A stretch of 64,000 nucleotides of DNA from Euryodendron excelsum (lineage: Eukaryota > Streptophyta > Magnoliopsida > Ericales > Pentaphylacaceae). The translations under genes were made by a program, and so were the position numbers. Shown piece after piece: positions 1 to 11,496 of this stretch. Below the pieces are notes generated by a model. That model was not told the origin of the DNA. It saw nothing but the letters and a program-made list of their open reading frames with translations, and did no database searches. How positions within the stretch are numbered: the stretch's first letter is position 1; every line of letters starts with the position of its first letter. The stretch is from contig CM065381.1 in the NCBI GenBank assembly GCA_033060915.1, positions 2,288,001 through 2,352,000 on the forward strand, written 5' to 3'.

Positions 1-298
1 AATTACTGTAATTGCTATCTTCTCTTCTTCTAACTTGAGATGTACATTTGCATCACATTTGCATTCCGAACATGCAGTCCATTGATTCAACAACATTTTT
101 GTTTCCCCTGTTGGAGGTAGGGGACGGTGGAATTTAGGTCTGATGTATTTATTCACATGTAATATAGTCCATGGGCAGAGCTGTAGGATCCAGTTTTAAT
201 CATATTGGCCATATTTGATATTTCAATTTATATATTGGCTAAAGACCCCTCATTGCCAAATTTGTGATATTCTACAAAAAGTGTAAGATCATTTCTAA

Positions 299-486
299 AA
301 TGGGTAATACTATGCAACTAGAAAATTCATACAGAATTTATCACAGGAATAATGTGGTTGAATGAGAGCCATCCACTATAAAACAATATACCCATAATGT
401 TGACTTTTAATTATAAAAATGTCACTGCCACATCATTCTAATAAGATTTTCTGTACAAATTTTCTGGAAGAATAGTGTTTTCCTTC
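299..486. mobile_element. Palindromic MITE, copy A
   Basis: GGGTAATACTATGCAACTAG at the left and GGAAGAATAGTGTTTTCC at the right are inverted; inner arms carry AGAATAATGTGG and CCACATCATTCT. Same family as 11166-11352 and 22873-23062. Confidence 0.6.
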
Positions 487-696
487 TTAAATTGGCAACA
501 CCCGATGCTTCCCAGGTTAAATAGAAAAAGGAACATAACATGGGTAACATAATTATGGTTATGGTTATGGTTATGTTGTACATTGGTTTCTATTTGCAAA
601 TGCATACATTATGTGGGGTTGAAGTTAACAAATCTTCTTTCTCCCCCCTCTCCCACCTCCCTTCCCGGTGTTCTGACTCCTTTTCTTTTGCCGAAT

Positions 697-723
697 TTGC
701 TCTCTCTCTCTCTCTCTCTCTCT
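697..723 (+). repeat. CT microsatellite
   Basis: An uninterrupted (CT)n run at the end of a pyrimidine-rich stretch (635-723). Confidence 0.9.
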
Positions 724-899
724 AGAGTGACTTGAGGAGAAATTGACCATGGACAATCAACAAACAACACCAAAAGAACTTACTGTATGACTACAAATAG
801 TACATATTGGATCTAGGGCTCAGGTAGGAAAAAAAAAACACATAATGCCTCTCAATAATGAGCCTGAATAGGCTTTTAACTTTTCGCACTTGTTTTTGT

Positions 900-1640
900 A
901 AGATGGTCTATGGAGGTGTGATAGGTTACCGAGGAGTCTCAAATGACATCATATGACACTGATCGAGCTCTGAAGAGAATTGGGTGAAGAATGAAGCAGC
1001 CTAAGCCAGAGAAAGAGACAGGGGCAATATGGAGAATATGCATGAGATAGTGGAAATCTCTTATAAGAGAGCAAGCATCTCTTATATAGATGCTCATCCA
1101 AAATCTTTGGAGAGATGGGATAGAGTTCAAATAAGGTAGAGCTTATTATAGATAACTGATAAAACTTAAACTTAAACTCTAGAGTCCTTTCCCTATAGAC
1201 GGGGCAACTAGAATTATAGAACTCATGGAGAAGTCTCCCTCTCTTAGTTGGACCAACCTGAAGGCAACTAAACTCACAGGAGGTGTAGTGTCGAGGCAAC
1301 ACTTTCGTCCCAAGCCACCAAGCCACAAGACCCTAGAATTTCCATGGTGCCTAGGCATGCCTAGCCTAGGCATGCCTAGACTTGCTTCTCAACCTAGGTG
1401 GAGTTGCGCTGTTGGATGACTTGTGCGGTGAGCAGATTGAAGCACACACTAATTGCTTTTGGTCTCCATTCATTTATTAGGTCAGGCACGTCTCGAAATG
1501 TCTCACATGGGAGCTATTGAAAGCTTACCATGTGGAGATGGCGGTGCTGACATGTAAAGCACATGTCGATGTGGCATAAATGTGGCAATGGGGATCTACA
1601 GCTGTCATTGTAATATTGGATTCTCCTATTACATAATTAT
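900..1640. repeat. Repeat-like region of unknown class
   Basis: Base composition is more even than in the surroundings, with short open frames on both strands but no recognisable protein. It includes two adjacent near-copies of the palindromic phrase CCTAGGCATGCCTAG (1350-1380) and several ATGTGG/CACATG phrases. It looks like decayed retrotransposon LTR, without boundaries. Confidence 0.35.
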
Positions 1641-2299
1641 TTTCAAATGAAGGGTAAAATCATCACTCAAATGTAACCCTCCAAAACTAGTCTATTCTTC
1701 TAATGATTGGTAGCTGATGTGAATGCCCTCCCAGCAGCAAACTGCAGTCTCCTCAGGTTTTAACCATCCTGAAACATGGGCCTAAGCCAATATACTCTGC
1801 TCTTAATGATCCCTTATGATGCATCATTTCTACTTCTATCTGGATGAGTAGCATCCTGAAAATTGTTCTTGACACTGCCTTCTTTGACCCAAGGTTATCT
1901 CAACTGCTAGAATTGTGTTATAAGATCTAAATATTGCAGATTATAAGTGCTCAGGAAACAAAGCTTCACGTCCAAAATTTCCTTGTCTTTCTCTGCTACC
2001 CTTTTTCTTTGGTTCAGTGAGCACAGCAAAGTAGATGAGAAAATTTACCTGAAAAACAGAAAACGAGAGAAAATTTTCCCAATCATTCTGAGAGATAGAG
2101 TGTTCATCCTTTCAAACTGACAACTCAGCACTGCTCCTTCCAAATGAGAAAGAGCATTCCTTCCCTTCAAACGATTTGCAGTTATGTTCTTGCCATATAC
2201 ATCACATGAGACATAGCAGAGCTGCAACCTTAGCCTTACGGTTTCCTCCTCTTTGACACCCCCTTTGCCAACATTCAAAAAGGCCCCCAATTGATCTTG

Positions 2300-2869
2300 G
2301 CATCATTCATCTACACCAAAAATAACTAGAGTCAAACTCGAATTTCCCAAGCCACTTGCAATGCAACAAAAGATGATTTGCTGATTCCCTGCACCCTAGA
2401 CATATAGCACCAGTCCATTAGAATTTTTCCTCTTTTTCCTCAAGTTACATCGTTATAAGTTGTCCAAGTTGCCAAGCCTCTCGAGTAGCGGGCCAAGCAA
2501 AAGTTAACCTTTGAAGGCACCTTCAGGTGCCACACTCATTTCCAGAAAACTTCTTATCCTTTTGCCCACATCTTTTTACCCAAACTAGCTTGCGTAAAGA
2601 GGCGCTATTGTGAAAACACAACCAACCAACCTATCCTCAACCGCAAGCTGGATAGAGCAACCTGAAATCATATCCAGAAAATCTCCAACTGAGTCAACCT
2701 CCCAATCATGAAAAGATCTTCTAACAATAGGATTACATACCTCACCTCCCTGAGTACCTGACCAAAGATCCCTAACAAAAGCCTCTTTGGTGGTGGCTAT
2801 CTTGAAGAGTTTAGAGAAAGCGTCCTTCAGAGGTCTATACGCACACCAACTGGCTAGGCAGAATTTCAC
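2300..2869 (-). pseudogene. LINE C-terminal zf-RVT region (decayed)
   Basis: KEAFVRDLWSG, NPIVRRSFHDWEVDSVGDF and VEDRLVGCVF correspond to the post-RT region; CLGCRESANHLLLHC lower down is the His/Cys-rich zf-RVT motif with its C..C....H....C spacing. Several stops. Confidence 0.8.
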
Positions 2870-3499
2870 TGGGTCCCATTACCCACCTTGAGTTGAGAGA
2901 GATTAAAAGAGTCATCCCTCCCTCACCCTCATAATCCCTTTCCACATCCCCCACTCCATAAGGACCTATAATAGCCCCTTGTACCTGTCCCCCAAATCAC
3001 ATCCAAATTTGCCTACAATAACTTTTCTTCAAAGACCGGTCCCCATGCTGTAAGAAAACCTCCATAACCATTTATCAAGTACAGCCTTGCTGAACAATTC
3101 TAGATTTTTACTCCCAAACCTCCCCATTCCTTTGGAAAAAGCCCCTCCTCCCACCTAACCAAGTGACAACATGTATTTTTACTTGCAAACCTCCCAATAA
3201 AAATCTCTCATCAACTTCTCCAATCTAGGCACCGACATGGGAATGACAAATAAAGATATGAAATACATCGGCATGCTAGACTGAGTACTTTTAATAAGGG
3301 TCGTCCTCCCTCCCTTAGATAAGTTATGTCTCTTTCAAGTAGCTGTCTCTTCTCCAGATCACACACCATTTTGGTTTTGAAGGAGGAATCAAGAGGAAGG
3401 TCAGATATATGGCCAGAAGAGCACTTAATTTACACCCCAAATTAGCCGCGGGAGTTTCCAATTAAACCACTGCACCCACAGGAATAAGCTTTTAGCCAA

Positions 3500-4480
3500 A
3501 TTTGTCCGAAACCTTGAAATTGCCTCAAAACAGGGCAACACACACCTCATGATTCTAAAATCCTTCCTCATTACCACCACAAAAAATCAAGTTTTCATCA
3601 GCAAATAAAAAATGAGAAATTGAGACCACATTCCCGCCTCTATCACCCACCTTGAACCCACTCAAATGACCATCCCTTTCCACCTTACCTATCATTTGGC
3701 TAAGAGCTTCCATTACAAAGAGAAATAAAAGAGAGAGGGCCACCTTGCCTCAATCCTTTAGACCTATCAAAAAAGCTGCTACGTTGCAACCTTCAATGAC
3801 TGTCTTTTATGATTTTCTAGAATACCCAACAGAGCAGATTTATGCAACTATGTGAGCCTCTAGCCACCTCCTTCACAGGCACTGAAAACCAAATCATCCA
3901 TAAGCAAAGTCAAATCCATCTTCTCCATCTATCCCCAAAGTCCTTCCTTTCCATAACATATAGCAGCAAAATCCATCTTGCAGATGACCTCTTAATCCTA
4001 ATTGATTACTCCTAAGCCTCGAATCGATACATTCATTTGCAATCAAGACTGCATTGTTGATCTGTCTAACTCCTACAGAAGCATTCTGAGAATTGGAGAT
4101 GACAACCCCGACCACTCTCTGCAACCTCAAAGCAAGCTTCTTAGCAATGATTTTGCAGACGTTGCTAATCAAACTAATAGGTTTGAAGTCTCTAGCATCA
4201 ACAACTCCCCCTTTCTTGGGCAATAAAGCAATGAAGGACGCATTCAGACTCTTCTCGGAGTCCCTAGAATCAAAGAATGCTTGAATTATTACCATAATGT
4301 CCATTTGAACCACATTCTAGTGCTGCAGAAAGAAAGCCAAAGAAAACCCATCAGGTCTAGGGGCCTTGTCCCTGATAAGGAAGGCCTCAACCACTTCCTC
4401 CATGAAAGGTCTCTTTAACCAACACCTATCCTCCTCTTGGATTAGTAGAGAACTTCATATCATCCCGAAGAGGTTTCCTT
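3500..4480 (-). pseudogene. LINE reverse transcriptase core (decayed)
   Basis: LKRPFMEEVVEAF, KAPRPDGFSLAFF, SLNASFIALLPKKGG, DARDFKPISLISNVCKIIAK, VISNSQNASVGVRQI and VLIANECIDSRLRSN are followed after a gap by LLFLFVMEALSQMI and SHFLFADENLIFCG. The catalytic FADD box reads FADE, so even a joined frame would be inactive. Stops and frameshifts occur throughout. Confidence 0.9.
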
Positions 4481-4486
4481 TGATCG

Positions 4487-6125
4487 AGTGCTGTGACTAA
4501 AAGAATGCAAACCCAAGTGCAGGTTGTCACGAAGTAAGATACACTCCGGAGTCCGAGTTCGAATCACAGGGAACAAAAAGATTGAACCAAGGAAACTCAA
4601 GAATAAGTGAAAAGTTCTAGCAAAACAATTTAGAGAGTAGTGTAGAAGAAAACAAGTATGATTTGGATTGAAAATAATTTATTAAAGTGCTCTGGCATCG
4701 AGAATCCACCAATCATCTAGTATTGAGGAATCTATTCAATTGATCTTTTATAACTCAGTTGAAAATCCAACAATAGTGTTCTTCAACTGGAAGATATAAC
4801 TTTGGAAACTTAAAACGAACTATTTCTGAATGAAAAATTCTCTAATTGATTGATCAAGAACTCAAACACTAGTTGTTTGACTTGCAGGGAATCTAAAGCA
4901 TTCATTGTACCAAGTAAAACTTGTTGACAATAAATCAAAAGGGAATCTTAAGCATTCATTGTTCCAAGACGACCTTGTTCACAATGAATCAAGAGATTGT
5001 ACAAAGCAAAACCCTTTTTGAAATATTAGAACAATCAATTGAAAAAATAAGATATTGAAACCATTCATTGATCAATTGAGTAAAAGACTTACAATATAGT
5101 TGAAGGTTTCATCCCTTGCCTTAGCAAGAAACTTAGAAAAACATAAAAACCAGAAAAAATAGATGAAGGGAAGAATAAAAGATATGTATTTCATACCCCC
5201 TCTCCCATATATATCCTAAGAATCAAAGAGTTCAGAAGAGAAAGGAAACCCATTACAAATAGGAAAGAAAAATGGCTAAATTCATGATTTCTATATTTTC
5301 GTCAACTTGCTGCTCATTGCTGAGCAACATAGAGCTCGATTCACGAAATTTTCGTGAAATATAAAGTTGTAGAGCTTCAAGTCTTCTTTCCAATGCCACA
5401 AGAATAGAATTAATCCGATATCCCGGAGTGAAAGGATATGACCAAAATACCAAAACTGTGTCAAATATTTATCTCCAGAATTTTTTTCTCCTGATTTGTA
5501 GCTATGTGAAAGGGTGTCGACATTTCTGTACAGTATGGAACACATTACTCTCCAAAGTTGCTCTTTGAATTTGGTGTCAACACCTGAACATGGGTCTCGA
5601 CACTTTTATGCATCTAATACTTTTCTGAGCGCGCTGCTTCTGGGTATCGACACCTCTATAACAGGTAAAGACACTTTTGTCTATCAGTAACTTTTCTGAG
5701 CATGTTGTCTCCAGGTGTCAATGCCTCTATAATAGGTGTCGACACTTCTATTCGTCTAGGTCAGATCAAGCATACTGATTCAAAGCGTCGACACCTCTAG
5801 AACAAGTGTCAAACACTTATATTACAATTTCGGAATTTCTTTACTTTGGCTCCATTAATTGAAACTAATGTAAAGGACTCAAATTCTCTTCAAATCCTCC
5901 ACCTTTGCATCTCCTAGCAAAGCAAACACACACTGAGTCTTTTGCACAAAAACACCATTTTAATCATGAAAACCTATATCAAGCCATGGTGAAAAGAACT
6001 CACAAATTCATGTGTAAATATGAGAATAAATTCTAAGAAAAATGTAATAATGCTTATTAAAATATGTATAATGATGCAATTTAAAGTAATTATCATCCGG
6101 CTTTGTACGAAGTACCTCGTATAAA
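4487..6125. mobile_element. Unidentified nested insertion in the LINE (about 1.6 kb)
   Basis: LINE homology stops at about 4480 and resumes by about 6180. The intervening DNA has no coding motif I recognise. It begins near TGTGACTAAAAGAATGC, contains TGCAGGTTGTCACGAAG, and from 5510 to 5815 has degenerate repeats around GTGTCGACAC. Composition and style suggest an LTR or solo LTR, but no primer site or paired repeat was found. Class unknown. Confidence 0.5.
5510..5815 (+). repeat. Degenerate GTGTCGACAC repeat array
   Basis: Variants of GGTGTCGACACYTCTA recur at about 5515, 5572, 5592, 5645, 5663, 5714, 5735, 5786 and 5803, with an irregular spacing near 70 bases for pairs and intervening CTTTTCTGAGC-type phrases. 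The core is a self-complementary decamer containing a SalI-type GTCGAC. Part of the nested insertion. Confidence 0.65.
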
Positions 6126-6179
6126 TCCACAATTTTACTCGAAATAGATTCTTCTATAACTCGTCAATAACTATACTCC

Positions 6180-6475
6180 CTATATGATTCCTTCTCCCAT
6201 GAGCATTTACCATATTGTGAAAGAACTTTGTGTTTCGATCCCCTTAAGCCAAATAGAAAGAGATTTTTTGCTTCTAGCATCTTTCTTTTGAAATCATGAG
6301 CCTACCAACTTTTTCTTTTCCATCCTATTGATCTTCTCCTCCTCAGACAAGCACTCCTTACCCTCCTTTTCATCAAGACATTTAATTTCTTCAAGGACTG
6401 TGGCAATTTTAACTCCCACCTTACTAAACGTTTCCTTATTCCAATCTTCAGGTTTGAGAAGCTCAAACATGAACA
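6180..6475 (-). pseudogene. LINE linker between endonuclease and RT (decayed)
   Basis: ELLKPEDWNKETFSKVG, KIATVLEEIKCLDEKE and LSEEEKINRMEKKKL are followed by GDRNTKFFHNMVNAHGRRNH. This matches the conserved segment before RT in plant LINEs (DWNKE, EE, GD.NTKFFH.....RR). Stops interrupt it around 6290. Confidence 0.8.
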
Positions 6476-6975
6476 CGCAACACAGACAGGATACGGCACA
6501 AACACGTTGACATGGTGATTTTCAACAAATGTACACAACACAGTGAAGACATGGCAAAAATGTACATTGTATATATTTTATATGTTATGTATAGGAATAC
6601 TTACTAAAAGATAATGAAAAACTACAAAATAACATGAATTAAAATTAATAATAAAACTCACGGGAATTACTTAAGGAGATTACCCTAGCACTCTCCTGTT
6701 CCTATTAGTAAGCTGTGCTGCATGAATTGCAGCCTCACCAGCAGCTTTCATTGATCCCCATCTTGCTAGCCTGGCTCAGTATGAAACTCTTAGATTTCAA
6801 GTTATTTTCTTCAAACTTGCAATGTGCTTTATGTGTATCTAAATGATAGACATGGGTGTTCCCAAAGTGTACAATGCTTGTCTGGTTTAAAAAGAATTTA
6901 AAAACTGTAGGAAATGTTTGGATGCATTTCCGACACTTGTCGGGATTGTTCGACGAGTGCCATGTCCGACAGGGA
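6475..6975. mobile_element. TIR element inserted in the LINE, carrying extra unique sequence
   Basis: The ends (ACAGACAGGATACGGCAC on the left, GACACTTGTCGGGATTG and ATGTCCGACAGGG on the right) and an AT-rich flank match the cleaner element at 60513-61038. The middle, about 6660-6900, is not shared. The insertion separates LINE motifs that are normally about 30 residues apart. Target duplication not resolved. Confidence 0.55.
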
Positions 6976-6984
6976 TGTGGTTCC

Positions 6985-7735
6985 CCCACATGTTCTCAAA
7001 ACGGAAAGCATTCGGTCCAGTAGACAACCCTTCACAATCAATAAATATTTGAACACAGTTGGACACCAATCTGGGAAGACACGACTGATTAACATCTAGG
7101 AAATGCTCTTCCCATTCCAAGTAGACAAGGTATCTATCAACCTTGACATAGATGGGCTCTCGGTTTTCACACCATGTATATCTACCCCCTCCAAAGGCAA
7201 ATCAATCAGGGATTCCCGAGCAATAAAATCCGAGAACTCCCTCATATCTCCTCTTATAGCCTCACGTCCCAATCTCTTGTGGAAATCTGATAATATTAAT
7301 TTCCCTCCCACACACCAAGGACAGATGCAGCCATCTCACATTAGACAGTTCCTCCTGAACCCTTATCTGAGTCATCCAAAGCGCCAGACTCCAGAAAACA
7401 ACCTCAGGAACCCATGCTTCACTTTTTTTTTTAACAAAAAGCCAAAAAAAAGGCCCAATTTTTTTTTTTTTTTTTTTAATCACATTTCATCAGAACTACT
7501 GTGTCGCACATGACAAGAATCCCTCCAGCTGTGCCTTCTATCCCTAGGCTCAACCACTTCATGAACCTACCACCCCACAGGCTCCTAATTACTCTGCTGA
7601 CATATCTTCCTTCTTTGTCTCTTGCAAGCAAGCCACATCACCTCTACATTGCCTCGGCGCCCTTTTCACCAGTTTCCTTTTATCTGGGTCGTTCAAACCC
7701 CCCACATTTCAGGATATGATTTTGAGCTTCATAAG
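6985..7735 (-). pseudogene. LINE endonuclease domain (decayed)
   Basis: It opens KLKIIS*NVGGLNDPDKRKL, where TGA replaces the conserved Trp, and reaches LQETK a few codons later. Further on come SLWGGRFMKWLSLG, TAGGILVMCD, GREINIIRFPQE, GDMREFSDFIARESLIDLPL and FRFENMWG. These are the standard landmarks of the plant L1 endonuclease, in order, but in three different frames. A T-rich run near 7440-7480 interrupts it. Confidence 0.85.
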
Positions 7736-7739
7736 GAAA

Positions 7740-9220
7740 ATGCCAGCTCCCTCCCCTCCCCTGCCCCGTCCCCCTCCAGACATCCTCCTAGAACCCTTCT
7801 CCCTAGAGTTCTCATAGTTAATGGACCACGGAAAATGCTTAAGCTTATCATCAATGGCAAACATTATAGGAAACTTAAAGCTTCCATTAATTAATTTTCT
7901 TCTTCATATCTAGATATTCTCCTATTATTCTCCTTGGCATCGCTGACCTGCATTTTGAAATTATTTGCCGCTTCTATAAGCAAGAATTGCTGTTCTTTTT
8001 CTTGTCTTTGTTTATTCTTTTTCCTTTGTATATTACCCTCTTTCTCCCCTTTGAAAGTAAGGAAAGAACTTGTTGAACATGAAACACTATCTCAGCAGGT
8101 AGGCAAGGAACAAAATTTCTATTTGTTTCCCCTTTTGTGATTATTTTAGTAGAACTGTTGTCTAATTTATACTTTTCTCTACAAATTCCCAGTTCAACTA
8201 TGATCTCAGTGCGTATGGATTTAGAGAATTTTTCAAACGCCACGGTATACGGTCGTCTGATCCAGAGTGAAACTTGGTGAAAAGTAGTTCTGTATTGTAT
8301 TTTACTGAATTAAACAAAAGAGGGGGAAAAAAGGAACAAATTGCGTAATTCTTTGTAAGTGAGTTTTTAGATAATGTTAGCCTTGATAGGCATCTAGTGT
8401 ACGTGTTTCGAAGTGTTTAGCTGCAAAAGATAAAATTATTATGTCAAACTGCTTTGGGACTTGTTCACTGGCAAGCATTTGTGTTTCCTGGTACTATATG
8501 TGTGCATGTGCGCACACGCATTTGTGGTGCGTGTAACTTTTCGTTTTGGAGTATTATTGGTTCTGTGTCAGTTTTAGGTATGGATGTAAGAAGTACTTGT
8601 TGAATATTTATTGCATCTCCAGTTGTATATTATGGTTTATCCTATGATTGTTAGCATGGGGTTGATGTTCAAAATTTGCTCTTATTTGTTTTACATCATG
8701 TCTTCTTGAATTTATTAAATCTTTTTCTTTCACATTTTCCTACATTGTATTAATTCTCTTTGAAGCATTCAATAAGTTTATTCTTTGATTTGCTTTTGCT
8801 TTTCATTGTTGCTGGGTTTGGTTCTTAGATTTGTTTACGGACAGGAGAAGGAAAGGGAAAAAGAAAATGAAATGAAAGGAGCTAAATTTTTGGCTTTTGT
8901 TTGGTTAGGTTGGAAATACAAGAAAAAAATAAATATGCATTTTCAAAATGAAATATTATTATTTATTTAGTTACGTGTAGTAAAATGACTAAGCATAAGT
9001 AAATCCATTTCTGTTTCCCTCAACAGATACTAGATCTAATCCTAGCTTTAATGTTTATATGATAATGTTGAATGGAACAGAGACTTAATGCAGGTTTTAT
9101 TTGTCATGATCATTGTTGCCTTGCTTCAGGGTAAATCAAACAAGCCCGTACGTTTATATTGCTCCAATGAATATTTGTTCGTGTTCTAGAAGGAAATGTG
9201 GCTCCTAGTTAATTAATAGC
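7740..9220. other. No gene seen
   Basis: AT-rich intergenic sequence. A weak relative of the CTATGTTTGGATCTT MITE family may occupy about 8811-8965 (TTTGGTTCTTAGATTTG and AAAATGAAATGAAAGGAGC). Otherwise nothing supportable. Confidence 0.5.
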
Positions 9221-9224
9221 AGTA

Positions 9225-9605
9225 GCTCATGGAACAAAATTTTTATTTGTTTATGTTGAAATGGCTGAAATGTTTCCATGAAACGTTTCCAGAGAGACTG
9301 AAATGAAAGACCATTGGAATAATGAAATTTTATTATTTCTGCCAAAAGACATTGGAATATTGAAAAGTGCATTAAAACATAATGTTATATACAAAAACAA
9401 TTGGTTGTTTAACATGAATTTAAAACTTTTACAAAGATTATATAATTTTTATTGAGAAAAATACAATAGATTGTATTTTACTATACTAAAATTTGTTACT
9501 TATGAAATGTTTCCAAACATCCCAAAACATTTGAAAAATATTTCTGAAACGTTTCTGTTCCGAGCAACTTGGAACAATATATCGAAACAAAATTTTTATC
9601 CTTCC
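9225..9605. repeat. Decayed repeat with GRAACAAAATTTTTAT at both edges
   Basis: GGAACAAAATTTTTATTTG (9231) and GAAACAAAATTTTTATCC (9586) are direct near-copies that bracket a segment full of GAAATGTTTCC/GAAACGTTTCC phrases. It might be a small element with direct ends, but no class can be given. Confidence 0.35.
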
Positions 9606-9699
9606 AGTATCTTAGTAAGAAATGTGACCCCATGCAAGAAGTGTTCTAGTTTGCAACGAATGATAAATCACCGAAAAATTCAAACATTTGCAATTTATT

Positions 9700-11160
9700 G
9701 GAAGCTTTGAAATAGCGTCAGTTGAAAAAAGGAGGAGTGATATGACAAACAAAAAGATTTATAATTGCATTTTTGTATGCCCCAGTCTTTTTTCTTAATG
9801 TATTTTTAGATACGTCTCTGACCCACATCAATGCTCAACTTTACCCCAATTTTTTTTGTAAATTTGCAGGCTGAACACAATTGTGAGTGAATAATGTTAA
9901 TGTTTCGATCAGCTTTTAAGGGTTTTTTTTATTTATTTATAATTTTTAACTAGCTTTTTTCATCTGAAATTCAATGTGTTTAAACCTTTTTTATGGGGTT
10001 TTAGTTCGGCCTTTTGACTTCTACTACTTAAAACCTTTAAGAAGTTGAGCTAAATTTTATCTGTATTCCCCTCCAAATTCCAACCTCTTTCTTGTCCCTT
10101 AACCATAACCCTAGGAGCTTTCGATAACCAAACCTCATAATAAATCTTTTTCAGCAATATGACAGGGAGAGAAAGTGTATTTATACCTATATCTTATTCA
10201 GCAATTTGTCTTTTGAGTTGATTGAAACTCGACTATAATAAGTTTCTCATTATACGGTACTTTGAACTAAATTAGTCGTAGTGCCAAGTTTGGGTATATA
10301 ACACGTTAAACTGGGGGCGTCATTTGGGATAACCTAATTCTTCAAATTAAGGGCTTGTCCCTCCCGACAAATAACCTTTTTATTTACCCAATCAAGTCTA
10401 TTAAAGTAATTAATTATGGCTTACTTAAGTATCCTTTCAAATTTGGATTATCTAATTAAATTTGTCAAATTAGAATGCGGTTCTAAAACAAAAGTGTGCC
10501 ATGCCATGCCATGCCATGAAGTGATACAATAAGATTTATTCACTTTGTGTCATGTACGGATCACCTCAATCTAGACATTGGCCCTAATGAGTAATGATCA
10601 AGGGAAAAGAAAGAAGAAGAACAAAAACAAAAAGAAGAAAAACCAGACCTATTACTATATTTACTATTGCATACATAGAAAAAATTTAAGTTCCTACAGT
10701 TGCAAATTAGCCGCATCTGCTAATTTGACTCGATCGCAAGTGCAATTTGGTACAGAACTCTGTCACGAGTAGGGACAAAATTAGGATTTTGTGTTGAGGA
10801 GTGCCAAAATTTGAAATACAAATCTTTACCTATTGATATAATTTATTAAATTTTAATGTTTCTTTACAATTTTCGAAGTTCAAGCATATGCTAACTTAAT
10901 TTTTTTACACGAAAATTAGGACCTATTTTAATTCCGCATTAGCAAAATATAAAAAAATAAAATTAATTATATTTTAGCACATTTCATCTAAATCATTTGT
11001 TAAATAAACAAAGTGCGCGTGAAATTTTGATCACTTTATAAACAAATCATTTAGCTGTTGGATTGTTGTACAATAAAAACCTCACAGCCCATTATGGGGT
11101 TAGGATATACGCGAAAAAAGAGGTAGGACTCATAGTTTGTTATACAAAAAAAGTTAATAT
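9700..11160. other. No gene seen; one short CCATG microsatellite
   Basis: AT-rich sequence without recognisable coding. GCCATGCCATGCCATGCCAT at 10498-10517 is a pentamer repeat. Confidence 0.5.
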
Positions 11161-11165
11161 TTTAT

Positions 11166-11352
11166 TAGAGGATAATATTATACAAACAGAATATTTGTAC
11201 ATAATTTTTGTACAGAATGATATGATTGAATCATAAGTTTTTACTTTAAAATAAAATACACATCATGATAGTTCTTAATTACAAAAATATATCGTCATAT
11301 CTTTATGGTTAGATTTTTGTACAAATTTTATACAAGGATAGCATTTTTTTTA
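11166..11352. mobile_element. Palindromic MITE, copy B
   Basis: GATAATATTATACAAACAG at the left faces TATACAAGGATAGCATTTTT at the right; TTGTACAGAATGATATGATT and TATCGTCATATCTTTATGG are the inner arms. About 190 bp, no coding. Confidence 0.6.
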
Positions 11353-11496
11353 TTAGATTAGGAGGGTTTTAAATTATTATGGGTGCAAGTAAAATAAATT
11401 TTTGCTAGAACATTGTATATGTATCCTATACACAGGAGTGTAGGCCAAAAGCTGAGTGCCTTGCCACCCCTCCCACATAAAATGGGTATGCCCTAG

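Larger units (their letters stand above)
2040..7735 (-). mobile_element. Degenerate L1-type LINE, broken by two insertions
   Basis: On the minus strand, reading from 7735 down, the order is: apurinic-type endonuclease, the charged linker, reverse transcriptase, then the zf-RVT C-terminal segment, as in plant L1 elements. All parts carry frameshifts and stops. Two later insertions split it: a TIR element (about 6475-6975) between endonuclease and linker, and an unidentified element (about 4487-6125) between linker and reverse transcriptase. The 3' tail and target duplication were not found. Confidence 0.85.

Noticed and set aside
4087..4284. Plus-strand frames at 4002-4284
   Set aside because: Antisense to the LINE reverse transcriptase relic.
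5510..5815. A CRISPR-like array
   Set aside because: Repeats are degenerate, irregularly spaced and lie in a plant transposon; no spacer structure or cas genes.
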